Positions 7,267-15,420 of a DNA stretch of 44,060 nucleotides are shown one piece after another. The DNA comes from Deltaproteobacteria bacterium (GTDB taxonomy: Bacteria; Desulfobacterota; Binatia; UBA12015): positions 1 to 44,060 of the forward strand of contig VGTG01000033.1 in the NCBI GenBank assembly GCA_016874795.1, given 5' to 3'. Numbering within the stretch: position 1 is the first letter of the stretch; the number at the start of each line of letters is the position of its first letter. The notes below the pieces were generated by a model that was given only the letters and a program-made list of their open reading frames with translations, ran no database searches and was not told the origin of the DNA. A program made the translations under genes and the position numbers.

Positions 7267-8448
7267 GTGAAGCTCGCCTACAGCGAAAAGCACGAAGCGC
7301 TCCGGCAGGAGCTCCGCGGGTATTACGCGAAGCTCCTCACGCCGGAGATCATGGAGGAGGTCCGCCGCAGCGAGGGCGTCGGACCGTCCGTCCGCAAGGT
7401 CGTCCGTCAGATGGGCGAGGACGGCTGGCTCGGCATCGGCTGGCCGAAGGAGTACGGCGGCCGCGGCATGACGCCGATCGAGCAGTTCGTCTTCTTCGAC
7501 GAGTCGATGCGTGCGGGCGCCCCGGTGCCGATGCTGACGATCAACTCCGTCGCGCCGACGATCATGCAGTTCGGCTCGCAGGAGCAGAAGGACTTCTTCC
7601 TTCCGAAGATCCTGAAGGGCGAGATCCACTTCGCGATCGGCTACACGGAGCCTTCCGCCGGCACCGACCTCGCTTCGCTGAAGACGAAGGCGGTCCGCGA
7701 CGGCGATCAGTGGGTCATCAACGGGCAGAAGATCTTCACGAGCCTTGCGACGGACTGCGACTACGTGTGGCTCGCGGTGCGCACCGACGAGAGCGTCAAG
7801 AAGCACAAGGGCATCTCGATCATCATCGTCCCGGCGGGCACGGACGGCTTCAAGGTGCAGCCCATCAAGAACATGGGCAACTTCAACACGAACTGCACGT
7901 TCTACGAGGACGTGCGCGTTCCGGTGTCGAACCTGGTCGGGGAGCTGAACGGCGGCTGGCGCCTGATCACGAATCAGCTCAATCACGAGCGCGTCACGCT
8001 CTGCAGCGCCGGCATGATCGAGGGCGTCTTCCGCGAGCTGGTCCAGTGGGCGAAGGACACGCGCCGTCCCGACGGCAGGCGGATGGTCGACGACGAGTGG
8101 GCGCAGATCGCGATCGCGCGCATCCACGCCCGCATCGACTTCCTGCGGCTCATGAACTTCAAGGTTGCGTGGTGCGCCGAGCAGGGGATGCCGTTGCAGC
8201 CGGCGCACGCTTCGAGCGTCAAGGTGTTCGGGACCGAGTTCTACCTCGAGGCGCTGCGATCGATGCTCGAGATCCTCGGACCCGTCGCGAACCTCCGTCG
8301 CGGCACCCGCGAGGCCGTCCTCGGCGGACGCGTGGCCGAGCTGCTGCGCGGCCTGCACATCCTCACGTTCGGCGGCGGCACGAACGAGATGCAGCGCGAC
8401 CTGATCGCTCTCTTCGGCTTGAACCTTCCCGTCGCGCCGCGGATGTAG
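7267..8448 (+). CDS. acyl-CoA dehydrogenase, catalytic subunit of a heteromeric pair
   Basis: 393-residue flavoprotein that introduces an alpha,beta double bond into an acyl-CoA. Family signatures: IGYTEPSAGTDLASL, GQKIFTSLA in the middle beta domain, and the C-terminal FGGGTNEMQRDLI. The classical C-terminal base Glu (YEG-T in MCAD) is Gly here, but Glu241 in QLNHERV sits where isovaleryl-CoA dehydrogenase has its base. The neighbouring gene encodes a second subunit lacking both glutamates. This arrangement is known for the alpha2-beta2 FadE pairs of mycobacterial steroid side-chain oxidation. The start is GTG just after a TAGCAA -10 box. Substrate is inferred only: a bulky or branched CoA ester. 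Confidence 0.88.
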   Translation: MKLAYSEKHEALRQELRGYYAKLLTPEIMEEVRRSEGVGPSVRKVVRQMGEDGWLGIGWPKEYGGRGMTPIEQFVFFDESMRAGAPVPMLTINSVAPTIMQFGSQEQKDFFLPKILKGEIHFAIGYTEPSAGTDLASLKTKAVRDGDQWVINGQKIFTSLATDCDYVWLAVRTDESVKKHKGISIIIVPAGTDGFKVQPIKNMGNFNTNCTFYEDVRVPVSNLVGELNGGWRLITNQLNHERVTLCSAGMIEGVFRELVQWAKDTRRPDGRRMVDDEWAQIAIARIHARIDFLRLMNFKVAWCAEQGMPLQPAHASSVKVFGTEFYLEALRSMLEILGPVANLRRGTREAVLGGRVAELLRGLHILTFGGGTNEMQRDLIALFGLNLPVAPRM

Positions 8449-8477
8449 CGGCGGCTCGGAACGCGCAGGAGGATCAC

Positions 8478-9593
8478 GTGGACTTCACCCTCACCGACGA
8501 ACAGAAAGCGCTCGCCGAGCTCGCCGAGCAGATCCTGAACGATCACGCGACGCTCGAGCGCTCGAAGGCTCTCGAGGAATCGTCCGAGCGGATCGACCGC
8601 GACGCGTGGAAGCGCCTCGCCGAGTCGGGGCTCGTGGGCATCGCGATCCCCGAAGCGTACGGCGGCGCCGGGGCGGGCTTCGTCGACGTCTGCCTCGTGC
8701 TCGAGCAGGTGGGACGGAAGGTCGCGCACGTGCCGTTCCTTCCGACCGTCGTCTACGGCGCGCTGCCGATCGCGGAGTTCGGCTCGGAGGGCCAGAAGAA
8801 GCGCTTCCTGCCGGGCGTCGCCAAGGGCGACCTGTTGTTGACTGCCGCCTTCGCCGAGTTCGGCACCGAAGCGCGCGAGCCGGTGACGACCGCGAAGCGC
8901 GCGGGAGAGGGCTTCCGGCTCGACGGCGTCAAGATGGCGGTTCCGATCGCGGCGCAATCGGAAGTCGTTCTCGTTCCGGCGAAGCTCGAGGACGGCGGCG
9001 TCGCGGTCTTCCTCGTCGATCCGCGTGCGAAGGGGGTGCAGCTCGACGCGCAGGAGACGACGAACTGGGAGACCGAGTACAAGATGACGCTCGACGGCGC
9101 GACCGTCGACCGCTCGGCCGTCCTCGGCTCGACGGAACGTGGTGAGGAGATCCTCGGCTGGATCGTCGACCGTGCGACCGCGGGTCTCTGCGCGATCGCG
9201 AGCGGCGTCGCGCAGTCGGCGCTCCGCATCACGGCGGACTACGCCTCGAACCGGAAGCAGTTCGAGAAGCCGATCGCGTCGTTCCAGGCCGTGAGCCAGC
9301 GTCTCGCGGACGGCTTCATCGACAACGAGGCGATGAACCTGACGATGTGGCAGGCGGTGACGCGCCTCGCCGGCGGCATGCCGTCGGACGAGGAGATCGC
9401 GACCGCGAAGTACTGGGCCGGCGAAGGCGGCAGCCGGATCGGCCACACGGCGCTGCACATCCACGGCGGCATCTCGATCGACGTCGACTACCCGATCCAG
9501 CGCTACTTCCTCTGGGCGAAGCAGATCGAGTACACGCTCGGGTCGCCGACGATCCAGCTGAAGCGGCTCGGCGCGCTCCTCGCAGCGGACTGA
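8478..9593 (+). CDS. acyl-CoA dehydrogenase, non-catalytic partner subunit
   Basis: 371 residues, GTG start with a consensus AGGAGG at 8467-8472 five bases upstream. It has the ACAD fold (PEAYGGAGAGFVDV, YASNRKQFEKPIASFQ) but no catalytic base: the helix that carries Glu in its partner reads DRATAGL. The C-terminal GGISIDVDYPIQRYFLWAK closely resembles the small subunits of steroid-type FadE heteromers as I recall them. It probably contributes FAD-binding residues to a shared active site with the preceding gene. It is separated from it by 29 bases, clearly one operon. Confidence 0.87.
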   Translation: MDFTLTDEQKALAELAEQILNDHATLERSKALEESSERIDRDAWKRLAESGLVGIAIPEAYGGAGAGFVDVCLVLEQVGRKVAHVPFLPTVVYGALPIAEFGSEGQKKRFLPGVAKGDLLLTAAFAEFGTEAREPVTTAKRAGEGFRLDGVKMAVPIAAQSEVVLVPAKLEDGGVAVFLVDPRAKGVQLDAQETTNWETEYKMTLDGATVDRSAVLGSTERGEEILGWIVDRATAGLCAIASGVAQSALRITADYASNRKQFEKPIASFQAVSQRLADGFIDNEAMNLTMWQAVTRLAGGMPSDEEIATAKYWAGEGGSRIGHTALHIHGGISIDVDYPIQRYFLWAKQIEYTLGSPTIQLKRLGALLAAD

Positions 9594-9626
9594 GGAGACG
9601 GCCTCGCCTACCCGTGCGAGTCGGGA

Positions 9627-10058
9627 TCAAGGCGGCGGCGGAATCACCCGAAAGCCCTCACGGCGGGCGGCGGCGGCGAGTCGACCGTCGAAGGTGTGCA
9701 CGATGCGATCTTCCGGACGGCCGACCGCCCACTCCACGGCGGCGCCGAGCTGCAGCGCATCGGCGGCACGCAGCGCGTGCAAGCGCAGGAGACGCATCGC
9801 GCGCAGCTTGACCGCCTCGACGTCCACGACGACGTGGCTCGCGCGTACCAGCTCCTCGGTGCGCCGCTCGGCGGCGTCGGCTTCCGCTTCGGACATCGCA
9901 CCCTCGCGCACGAGACGTCGAACGGCCGACGCAACCTCGATCGGCGTCAACGTCCACACGGCGATCGCGCCGTCCTCGTCGAGCCAGCGATCGGCCGCGG
10001 ACGAATCAGGTTGCGCGACGAGAAGGGGCACGATCGCCGAGCTGTCCCAGAACCTCAC
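9627..10058 (-). CDS. PIN-domain ribonuclease toxin (VapC-like)
   Basis: 143 residues. PIN-domain acidic residues are visible: Asp5 in FWDSSAI, Glu in TPIEVASAV, Asp in AADALQL and Asp in HTFDGRL. Such proteins cleave RNA, commonly tRNA or mRNA, and are neutralised by a cognate antitoxin. The GTG start overlaps the antitoxin stop (GTGA at 10055-10058), typical translational coupling with antitoxin first. A longer frame upstream is only antisense-like Arg-rich sequence, so I take the overlapping GTG as the start. Confidence 0.86.
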   Translation of the reverse strand: MRFWDSSAIVPLLVAQPDSSAADRWLDEDGAIAVWTLTPIEVASAVRRLVREGAMSEAEADAAERRTEELVRASHVVVDVEAVKLRAMRLLRLHALRAADALQLGAAVEWAVGRPEDRIVHTFDGRLAAAARREGFRVIPPPP

Positions 10059-10351
10059 CGCCCTTCCTCGCGCTCGTCGAGCACCGCGGCGACCAGATCC
10101 GCTTGAACCTTCGGCCGATCCGCGAGCCATCGCTTGGGAATTCCGACACCGGCGCGGCGAATCGTCCCGCGCCGCTCGAGCTCGTCGAGCCAATCGTCGT
10201 CGCCGGCCTGCGGTGCGGCGTGCCCGCCCGCGGGCTCGATGCGGGCGATCACGCGATCACGATCGCGGACGAGGACCGTCTCGCCGCGCCGCACCAGGCG
10301 CAGATAGTGGCTGAGCCGATTCTTGAGCTCCGACACGTTGACGGACGACAT
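10055..10351 (-). CDS. Phd/YefM-family antitoxin
   Basis: 98 residues. The N-terminus SSVNVSELKNRLSHYLRLVRRGETVLVRDRDRVIARI-type layout is the DNA-binding Phd/YefM fold (residues 2-45). The C-terminal 50 residues are acidic and flexible, as expected for the toxin-binding arm. It is the first gene of the toxin-antitoxin operon. A -10 box ends six bases before the ATG and a 6-bp inverted repeat lies in the promoter spacer, a natural site for autorepression by the antitoxin. Confidence 0.85.
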   Translation of the reverse strand: MSSVNVSELKNRLSHYLRLVRRGETVLVRDRDRVIARIEPAGGHAAPQAGDDDWLDELERRGTIRRAGVGIPKRWLADRPKVQADLVAAVLDEREEGR

Positions 10352-10357
10352 GGCCCT

Positions 10358-10386
10358 AACCTAGCCTCTGAAAGAGGCCTTCACAA
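10358..10386 (-). promoter_or_regulatory. toxin-antitoxin promoter with embedded operator
   Basis: On the minus strand TTGTGA (10381-10386), a 17-base spacer and TAGGTT (10358-10363) precede the ATG at 10351 by six bases, implying a leaderless transcript. The spacer contains the inverted repeat GCCTCT-N3-AGAGGC (10364-10369 and 10373-10378), a likely binding site for the Phd-like antitoxin. Confidence 0.5.
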
Positions 10387-10421
10387 GGTCATGATTGGCG
10401 TCGGGCCGAGCAAGGCGCGCG

Positions 10422-11690
10422 CTAGAACCTCACCGGGAGAGAGACCAACCCGCGAAGGACGGGGTTCGACCGGTAGGCGGGCGCCTCGTCTTCGAGCTCC
10501 ATGTTCGGGAACCGCTCGATCAACGCACGGAGCGCGATCTCCCCCTCCAGCCGCGCGAGCTGCGCGCCGAGACAGAAGTGCGCGCCGAAGCCGAAGGCGA
10601 CGTGCGGGTTCGGGTCGCGCTCGACGTCGAGGCGCTCGGGCTCCGTGAAGACGGCGGGATCGTGGTTCGCCGCGCCGATGCCCACGAGGACGAGCGAGCC
10701 CTCCTCGAGCTCGTGGCCGTCGAGGACGACGTCCTCCGTCGTCACGCGCAAGGTGGCTTGCACGGGACCGTCGAAGCGGAGCAGCTCCTCGATCGCAGTC
10801 GGAAGGAGCGACGGCTCGCGGCGGAGTCGCGCGAGCTCGTCGGGCTCGCGCAGGAGCGCCAGGAGCCCGTTCCCGATCAGGTTCGTCGTCGTCTCGTGGC
10901 CGGCGATCAGGATCAAGTTGCTGGTCGCGAGGAGCTCGGCGTCCGTGAGCGCGTCGTGCTCCTCCTGCGCGAGCACCATCGCGCTGATCAGGTCGTCGCG
11001 CGGCTCGCGACGCCGAGCCGCGACGATCTCGGCCAGGTAGCCGAAGAGCCGCTGCGCCGCGGGGAGGCTCGACTCGCGCGCTTCGGTCGGGTTCGCTCGA
11101 CCGACTCCGGCCACGACCTCGGAGGCCCACTCCTTGAACTTCCGATGGTCCTCCGGGGGAACGCCGAGGAGCTCGGCGATCACGATCGCCGGAAGCGGCG
11201 CCGCGATCGCGTCGATCACGTCCATCCGCTTGCGATGCATCACCGGCTCGAGAAGCTCGTCGACGATTCTTTGGACATGGCCGCGCAGCCCGGCGATGCG
11301 CCGCGGCGTGAACGCCTTGTTGACGAGCTTGCGGACGCGCGTGTGATCCGGCGGGTCCATCGTCAGCATCGAGCGCAAGCCCTGCGCGGTCTGCTGGATG
11401 AACGCCGGCAGACGGTCGAGGTTGTCTCGGATCAGCGGCGCGCGCAGGCGGTCGACCGAGAAGCGCGGATCGCGGAGCACCGCGCTCACGTCTTCGTGGC
11501 GCGTCAAGAACCAGACGCCCGGACCGTCCCAGCCCTCGATCGGCATGCGCATCACCGGCCGCACCGTGCGGAGCAGCGCGTAGACCGCGAAGGGGTTCTC
11601 GAGCGCGCCGCTGCTGCGCAGCGGGAGGAAGAGGTCGAACTGCCGCGCTTCCCTGCGAGCTTCCTGGACCGTCGCCGTCGCCGTTGCCAT
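10422..11690 (-). CDS. cytochrome P450
   Basis: 422-residue soluble bacterial P450 that would hydroxylate a small hydrophobic substrate using external ferredoxin or flavodoxin partners, none of which is encoded nearby. Motifs: I-helix AGHETT (oxygen activation), K-helix EELLR (ExxR) and the haem loop FGFGAHFCLG with ligand Cys373. The ATG at 11690 is preceded by AAGGAGA. It is transcribed divergently from a TetR regulator across a perfect palindrome that forms its promoter, so it is probably the main target of that repressor. Confidence 0.93.
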   Translation of the reverse strand: MATATATVQEARREARQFDLFLPLRSSGALENPFAVYALLRTVRPVMRMPIEGWDGPGVWFLTRHEDVSAVLRDPRFSVDRLRAPLIRDNLDRLPAFIQQTAQGLRSMLTMDPPDHTRVRKLVNKAFTPRRIAGLRGHVQRIVDELLEPVMHRKRMDVIDAIAAPLPAIVIAELLGVPPEDHRKFKEWASEVVAGVGRANPTEARESSLPAAQRLFGYLAEIVAARRREPRDDLISAMVLAQEEHDALTDAELLATSNLILIAGHETTTNLIGNGLLALLREPDELARLRREPSLLPTAIEELLRFDGPVQATLRVTTEDVVLDGHELEEGSLVLVGIGAANHDPAVFTEPERLDVERDPNPHVAFGFGAHFCLGAQLARLEGEIALRALIERFPNMELEDEAPAYRSNPVLRGLVSLPVRF

Positions 11691-11708
11691 CGCTTGGGTC
11701 TCCTTCTG

Positions 11709-11746
11709 GTCTTGATAATGACCGACCAGTCGGTCATTATCAAGAC
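11709..11746. promoter_or_regulatory. perfect palindromic operator and symmetric divergent promoter
   Basis: Two perfect 18-base arms (11709-11726 and 11729-11746) flank a 2-base centre CA; the core is TGACCGAC-CA-GTCGGTCA, of the kind bound by TetR-family dimers. Because it is symmetric, the same 38 bases read as a sigma-70 promoter on each strand: TTGATA-N17-CATTAT on plus (11712-11740) towards tetR and the identical sequence on minus (11743-11715) towards the P450. Repressor binding would block both. Confidence 0.75.
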
Positions 11747-11750
11747 GCCA

Positions 11751-12389
11751 ATGCCGAAAATTGCCGCCACCGCTCGAGATGCCTTCTACGACACCCGGCG
11801 AACCGAGATCGCGGAGGCCGCCGTGCGGCTCTGGGCCGAGAGGGGCTTCGACGCGACCTCGGTCGCGCAGGTCGCGGAGGCGGCCGGGATCTCGAAGGGC
11901 TCCTTCTACCTCTACTTCGCGAGCAAGCAGGCGCTGCTCGAGGCCGTCCTGCAGCGCTACTCGCTGCTGCCGAGCATCCACCGGTTGGCGGAGAACCTCG
12001 CCGACGCGACTCTCGAGGAGGCGGTCGATGCGTTCGTCCGCCAGGCCTGGCGCCACCTCTCCGAGCATCGCGATCTCGTGCTTCTCGCGTTGCGCGAGCT
12101 CCCGACGCACGTCGACCAGCTGCAGGGCGTGCTCGAGCGCGTCTTCGTCCCCGGCAACAAGCTCATCGCGGACTATCTCGAATCTCGCCTGGGCGAGGCG
12201 CGTGCACGGGAGATCTCGCTCATCGTCGCCGGCCGGGGTCTCATCGGCATGATCCTGATGATGTTTCTTTCGCACAGCATCCTCGACGCGGGACGCTTTC
12301 TTCCCCTCGGCGAGGACCAGATCGTCTCCACCATCGCGCAGGTGTTCCTGCACGGTGTGGCGGGAGCGAAGGGAAGCACGGCGGGATGA
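11751..12389 (+). CDS. TetR-family transcriptional regulator
   Basis: 212 residues with an N-terminal helix-turn-helix (about 15-60; TSVAQVAEAAGISKGSFYLYFASK is the recognisable segment, given here only as VAEAAGISKGSFY) and a variable C-terminal ligand domain. It very probably represses itself and the divergent P450 through the palindrome at 11709-11746. I chose ATG 11751; the in-frame ATG 11718 lies inside the operator and upstream of the predicted transcription start. No Shine-Dalgarno is seen and the predicted leader is about four bases. Its stop overlaps the start of the ABC1 kinase gene (ATGA). Confidence 0.9.
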   Translation: MPKIAATARDAFYDTRRTEIAEAAVRLWAERGFDATSVAQVAEAAGISKGSFYLYFASKQALLEAVLQRYSLLPSIHRLAENLADATLEEAVDAFVRQAWRHLSEHRDLVLLALRELPTHVDQLQGVLERVFVPGNKLIADYLESRLGEARAREISLIVAGRGLIGMILMMFLSHSILDAGRFLPLGEDQIVSTIAQVFLHGVAGAKGSTAG

Positions 12390-13684
12390 GAAATCTCCGG
12401 GGGTACCGAGTCCTCTACGTGGCGCAGTCGCTCCTCCGCGTCCTGCCGCGGTACTGGGCCCTCCTTCTGTACGAGCGCTTCGCAGGGAAGCCCGCTTCGC
12501 AAGCGGCCTGGGATCGCGCGCATCGCGCCGCCGCAGCGCAGCTTCGTCGTACCGCGCTCGCTCTGCGCGGCGGGTTCGTCAAGGTGGCGCAGATCGCGGG
12601 TGCGCGTGCCGACGTGCTGCCGAAGCCGTTCATCGACGAGCTGAGCCAGTTCCACGACGACGTGCCGCCGCGTCCCTTCGAGGCACTGCGGCCCTCGATC
12701 GAAAGCGAGCTCGGTGCGCCACTGGAGGAGATCTTCGCTTCGATCGAGCCGACGCCGCTCGGAGCGGCCTCGCTCGCCCAGGTCCACCGCGCCCGGCTGC
12801 GCGACGGCTCCGACGTCGTGATTAAAATCCAGTATCCCGAGGCGCGGCGCATCTTCCCGCTCGACCTCCTCCTCGCCCGCCGGGTGGCGGGACTGGTCCA
12901 GCGGATGCAGTCCGTGATCGATTTCGAGAGCCTCGCCACCGAGATCACGCGCTTCGTCGAGATGGAGCTCGACTTCCGCCGCGAAGCGCAGTCGATGGCG
13001 CGGCTCGGCCGCATCCTCTCGACGCTCGATCTCGTTCGCGTTCCGCGCATCTTCGAGGAGTACACGCGTGATCGCGTGCTCGTGATGGAGCTCCTCGACG
13101 GGATCCAGGTCACGCGCGTGCGCGAGCTGCGAGCCGCCGGCCACAAGCTCTCGGACGTCGCGCGAAAAGTGGGCGCTCTCTACGGCGGGATGCTCTTCGA
13201 GTACGGGTTCTTCCACGGCGATCCGCACCCCGGGAACCTTCTCGTCCTCGCGGACGGCCGCATCGGGCTCCTCGACTTCGGGCTCTGCAAGGAGCTGCCG
13301 GCCGGGTTTGCGCGCTCGGTCGCGCAGATGATGGTCTCGGCGCTGATCGGCGACCGTGCCGAGACGCTCGAGGCGGCCCGGCAGCTCGGATTCGAGATCG
13401 ACGCGGTCGGTCCCGATGCACTGCGCTCGCTGATGCTGAGCGTCCTCGGCGACTCCTCGGAGGACGGGAACCTGCTCTCGGTCCTCGGGAGCACGCGGAT
13501 CCGGCGCATCCCGGAGGACTTCGCTCTCGTCCTGCGCACGATGATCCTCCTGAACGGGCTCTCGCACCGGCTCGCTCCGGGACGGCGGCTGCTGCAGGCG
13601 GCGCTTCTCGAGCACCTCGCCGCCGGCGCGCGCGCCGGTGCGAGTGGCGAGGCTGGGGAAGCCGCGATGCTCGCGGCTTCTTAG
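12386..13684 (+). CDS. ABC1/UbiB (AarF) family kinase-like protein
   Basis: 432 residues of the atypical kinase family linked to quinone biosynthesis and lipid homeostasis. Motifs in order: a KxGQ-like segment reading KVAQ (about 69-72; the usual Gly is Ala), the Ala-rich loop GAASLAQVHRA, the ExD helix ELDFRREA, the catalytic loop FHGDPHPGN and the metal-binding LLDFG. It starts at the ATGA overlap with tetR, so its expression is tied to the regulator. The substrate is unknown; a link to the P450 or to quinones is inference. Confidence 0.88.
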   Translation: MRNLRGYRVLYVAQSLLRVLPRYWALLLYERFAGKPASQAAWDRAHRAAAAQLRRTALALRGGFVKVAQIAGARADVLPKPFIDELSQFHDDVPPRPFEALRPSIESELGAPLEEIFASIEPTPLGAASLAQVHRARLRDGSDVVIKIQYPEARRIFPLDLLLARRVAGLVQRMQSVIDFESLATEITRFVEMELDFRREAQSMARLGRILSTLDLVRVPRIFEEYTRDRVLVMELLDGIQVTRVRELRAAGHKLSDVARKVGALYGGMLFEYGFFHGDPHPGNLLVLADGRIGLLDFGLCKELPAGFARSVAQMMVSALIGDRAETLEAARQLGFEIDAVGPDALRSLMLSVLGDSSEDGNLLSVLGSTRIRRIPEDFALVLRTMILLNGLSHRLAPGRRLLQAALLEHLAAGARAGASGEAGEAAMLAAS

Positions 13685-13733
13685 GCTTAGGCGAGCCCTG
13701 CGCGCGCGGGCGGTCGCTGCTACGGAACGCGAG

Positions 13734-14414
13734 ATGGAAGCCGGACGCACGCTCTCGCCCACACCCATCATCGACTCCGACCATCCCGCCGTGATCGACT
13801 ACGCTCGCCGGGCGGCGGGCGACGCCACGGACCCGCGGGAGCGCGCGGTGCGCCTCTATCGCGCGGTACGAGACGACGTCGTCTACGATCCGTACGGGCT
13901 CGGTCTCGACGCGGCGAACATGCGCGCGTCCGCGACGCTCGCGCACGGTCGCGGGTGGTGCGTCGCGAAGGCGGTCCTGCTCGCCGCGTGCGCGCGCGCC
14001 GAAGGCATCCCCGCGCGCCTCGGCTTCGCGGACGTGCGGAACCACCTGAGCACGGAGAAGCTGCGCGCCGCGATGGGTACCGACGTGTTCGTCTTCCACG
14101 GCAACACGGAGCTCCAGATCGAAGGCCGCTGGGTGAAGGCGACGCCGGCCTTCAACAAGGAGCTGTGCGCGAAGTTCGGCGTCGAGCCGCTCGAATTCGA
14201 CGGCGTCCACGACTCGCTGCTGCAGGCCCACGACGGCGCGAAGCGGACGTTCATGGAGTACGTGCGCAACCGCGGCAGCTACGACGACGTCCCGCTCGAC
14301 GAGATCCTCGCCGCGTTCCGCGAGACGTACCCGACGATGTTTCGCGCCGCGGGCGGGAGGAAGCTCGAGGGCGACTTCGGCGCCGAGGGCGCGGCGGAGC
14401 GGGAGCGCGGATGA
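13734..14414 (+). CDS. transglutaminase-like superfamily protein
   Basis: 226-residue protein with the papain-like transglutaminase core: an N-terminal helical part, Cys76 in GRGWCVAKA followed by ARAEGIPARLGF, and His122 in VFVFHGNTEL; the strand after it (RWVKATPAFN) lacks the classical Asp. These cytoplasmic bacterial proteins are thought to be peptidases or amide hydrolases, with no function assigned to this subgroup. It follows the ABC1 gene by 49 bases and its stop overlaps a 19-residue frame. Confidence 0.78.
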   Translation: MEAGRTLSPTPIIDSDHPAVIDYARRAAGDATDPRERAVRLYRAVRDDVVYDPYGLGLDAANMRASATLAHGRGWCVAKAVLLAACARAEGIPARLGFADVRNHLSTEKLRAAMGTDVFVFHGNTELQIEGRWVKATPAFNKELCAKFGVEPLEFDGVHDSLLQAHDGAKRTFMEYVRNRGSYDDVPLDEILAAFRETYPTMFRAAGGRKLEGDFGAEGAAERERG

Positions 14415-14470
14415 TCGACGACGTCGTCGCGTACGTGCGCCACCTGATCGCGACGTCGAAGGGCTCGTAG
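14411..14470 (+). CDS. 19-residue ORF coupled to the transglutaminase-like gene
   Basis: An ATG overlapping the upstream TGA (ATGA at 14411-14414) opens a 20-codon frame (MIDDVVAYVRHLIATSKGS, TAG stop). The coupling looks deliberate and the sequence forms an amphipathic helix, but so short a frame may be a truncated gene or chance. No relative is recognised. Confidence 0.28.
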   Translation: MIDDVVAYVRHLIATSKGS

Positions 14471-14524
14471 CCGTTCGCTCCGACGCCGGGCGACCCCGAC
14501 GTACGGTCAGATCGAGCCCGTCCG

Positions 14525-15253
14525 TCAGGTACCGTAGCGGTCCCAGCTCGTGACGCTTCTCGCATCCGGACGCGTCGTGGGGCCGAACTTCCCGGTCGGC
14601 CAGCCGACCGGGACGATCGCAGCGAGCGTCGCGGTCGACGGCAGGCCCAGCACCTTCTCGAACTCGCCCGGCACGAAGAAGTGCTGCGTCGTGAGTACTG
14701 CGCCGAGCCCGAGAGCACGCGCCGCGAGGAGGAGGTTCTGCACCGCCGGGTACGCGGTGGCACCGTCGGCGATACCGCTCGTTCGGCCCATGCTCCTGGC
14801 GAGACGCACCGCGCCGCCGATCCCGAAGTGGCTCACGAGCTTCACCAGGGTCGACGGCGAAGCCATGACCTTCGTCATCAGCTCGTCGCGTTCGACGCAG
14901 ACACAGACGATTGCGGGGATGTCGAGGAAGTTGTCGAGCTGCCAGGTCGCCGCCGCGAGCATGCGGTTCCGCGCCGCCAGGTCCTCGCCGGGACGCGCTT
15001 CGGCGACGGCGACGGTGTCGAGATAGAAATTCCAGGTCTTCCGCCAGAGGTCGCGCATGCGCTCCTTCTGCGCGCGGTCACGGACGATCACGAAGCGCCA
15101 GTTCTGCGCATTCGAGCCGCTCGGCGCATGAAGCGCGGCGTCGACGAGCTGGAGCAGCGTCTCCTCGGGTACGGGATCGGGCTTCAGGCGCCGCATCGCG
15201 CGGCAGGTGTAGAGGACGTCGAACAGGCGAGCGTCGCTGGACGGCATCGTCAT
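14525..15253 (-). CDS. nitroreductase family protein
   Basis: 242 residues, FMN-dependent oxidoreductase fold. Visible: the Arg-rich N-terminal FMN-phosphate segment RAMRRLKPDPVP, the APSGSNAQNWRFVIV motif, and C-terminal GLGAVLTT. Such enzymes reduce nitroaromatics, quinones or flavins using NAD(P)H. The long middle insert (about 75-165) is typical of the larger nitroreductases from high-GC bacteria. I chose ATG 15253; a TGTACG -10-like element (15261-15266) with TTGCGC 17 bases further upstream (15284-15289) ends seven bases before it, again suggesting a leaderless start. ATG 15247 is the alternative. Confidence 0.85.
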   Translation of the reverse strand: MTMPSSDARLFDVLYTCRAMRRLKPDPVPEETLLQLVDAALHAPSGSNAQNWRFVIVRDRAQKERMRDLWRKTWNFYLDTVAVAEARPGEDLAARNRMLAAATWQLDNFLDIPAIVCVCVERDELMTKVMASPSTLVKLVSHFGIGGAVRLARSMGRTSGIADGATAYPAVQNLLLAARALGLGAVLTTQHFFVPGEFEKVLGLPSTATLAAIVPVGWPTGKFGPTTRPDARSVTSWDRYGT

Positions 15254-15420
15254 GGCGCCACGTACAGCAAGGGTCCCGCGCGAGCGCAAGAGACGCTCGG
15301 CGGGGCCCATGGGGCGGCCTCGATCGGCCGATGGCTGCTCCTCTCCGGACGGCCCGTGAGCCGGTGCGTCAGCGCCCTTCTCCTTCCCCACGCCGGTCGT
15401 TTCGTGCCACGACGTCCGGC

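Noticed and set aside
2197-8358. Minus-strand frame of more than 2000 codons, and other frames of 400-1200 codons such as 16503-20114, 23592-27107 and 39363-42059 on plus
   Set aside because: They are open because high GC makes stops rare; the residue content is Arg/Ala/Asp-rich with no domains, and they overlap well-recognised genes in other frames.
11718-11750. Upstream ATG (11718) as the tetR start
   Set aside because: It lies inside the operator and upstream of the predicted transcription start; the protein from 11751 already contains the whole helix-turn-helix.
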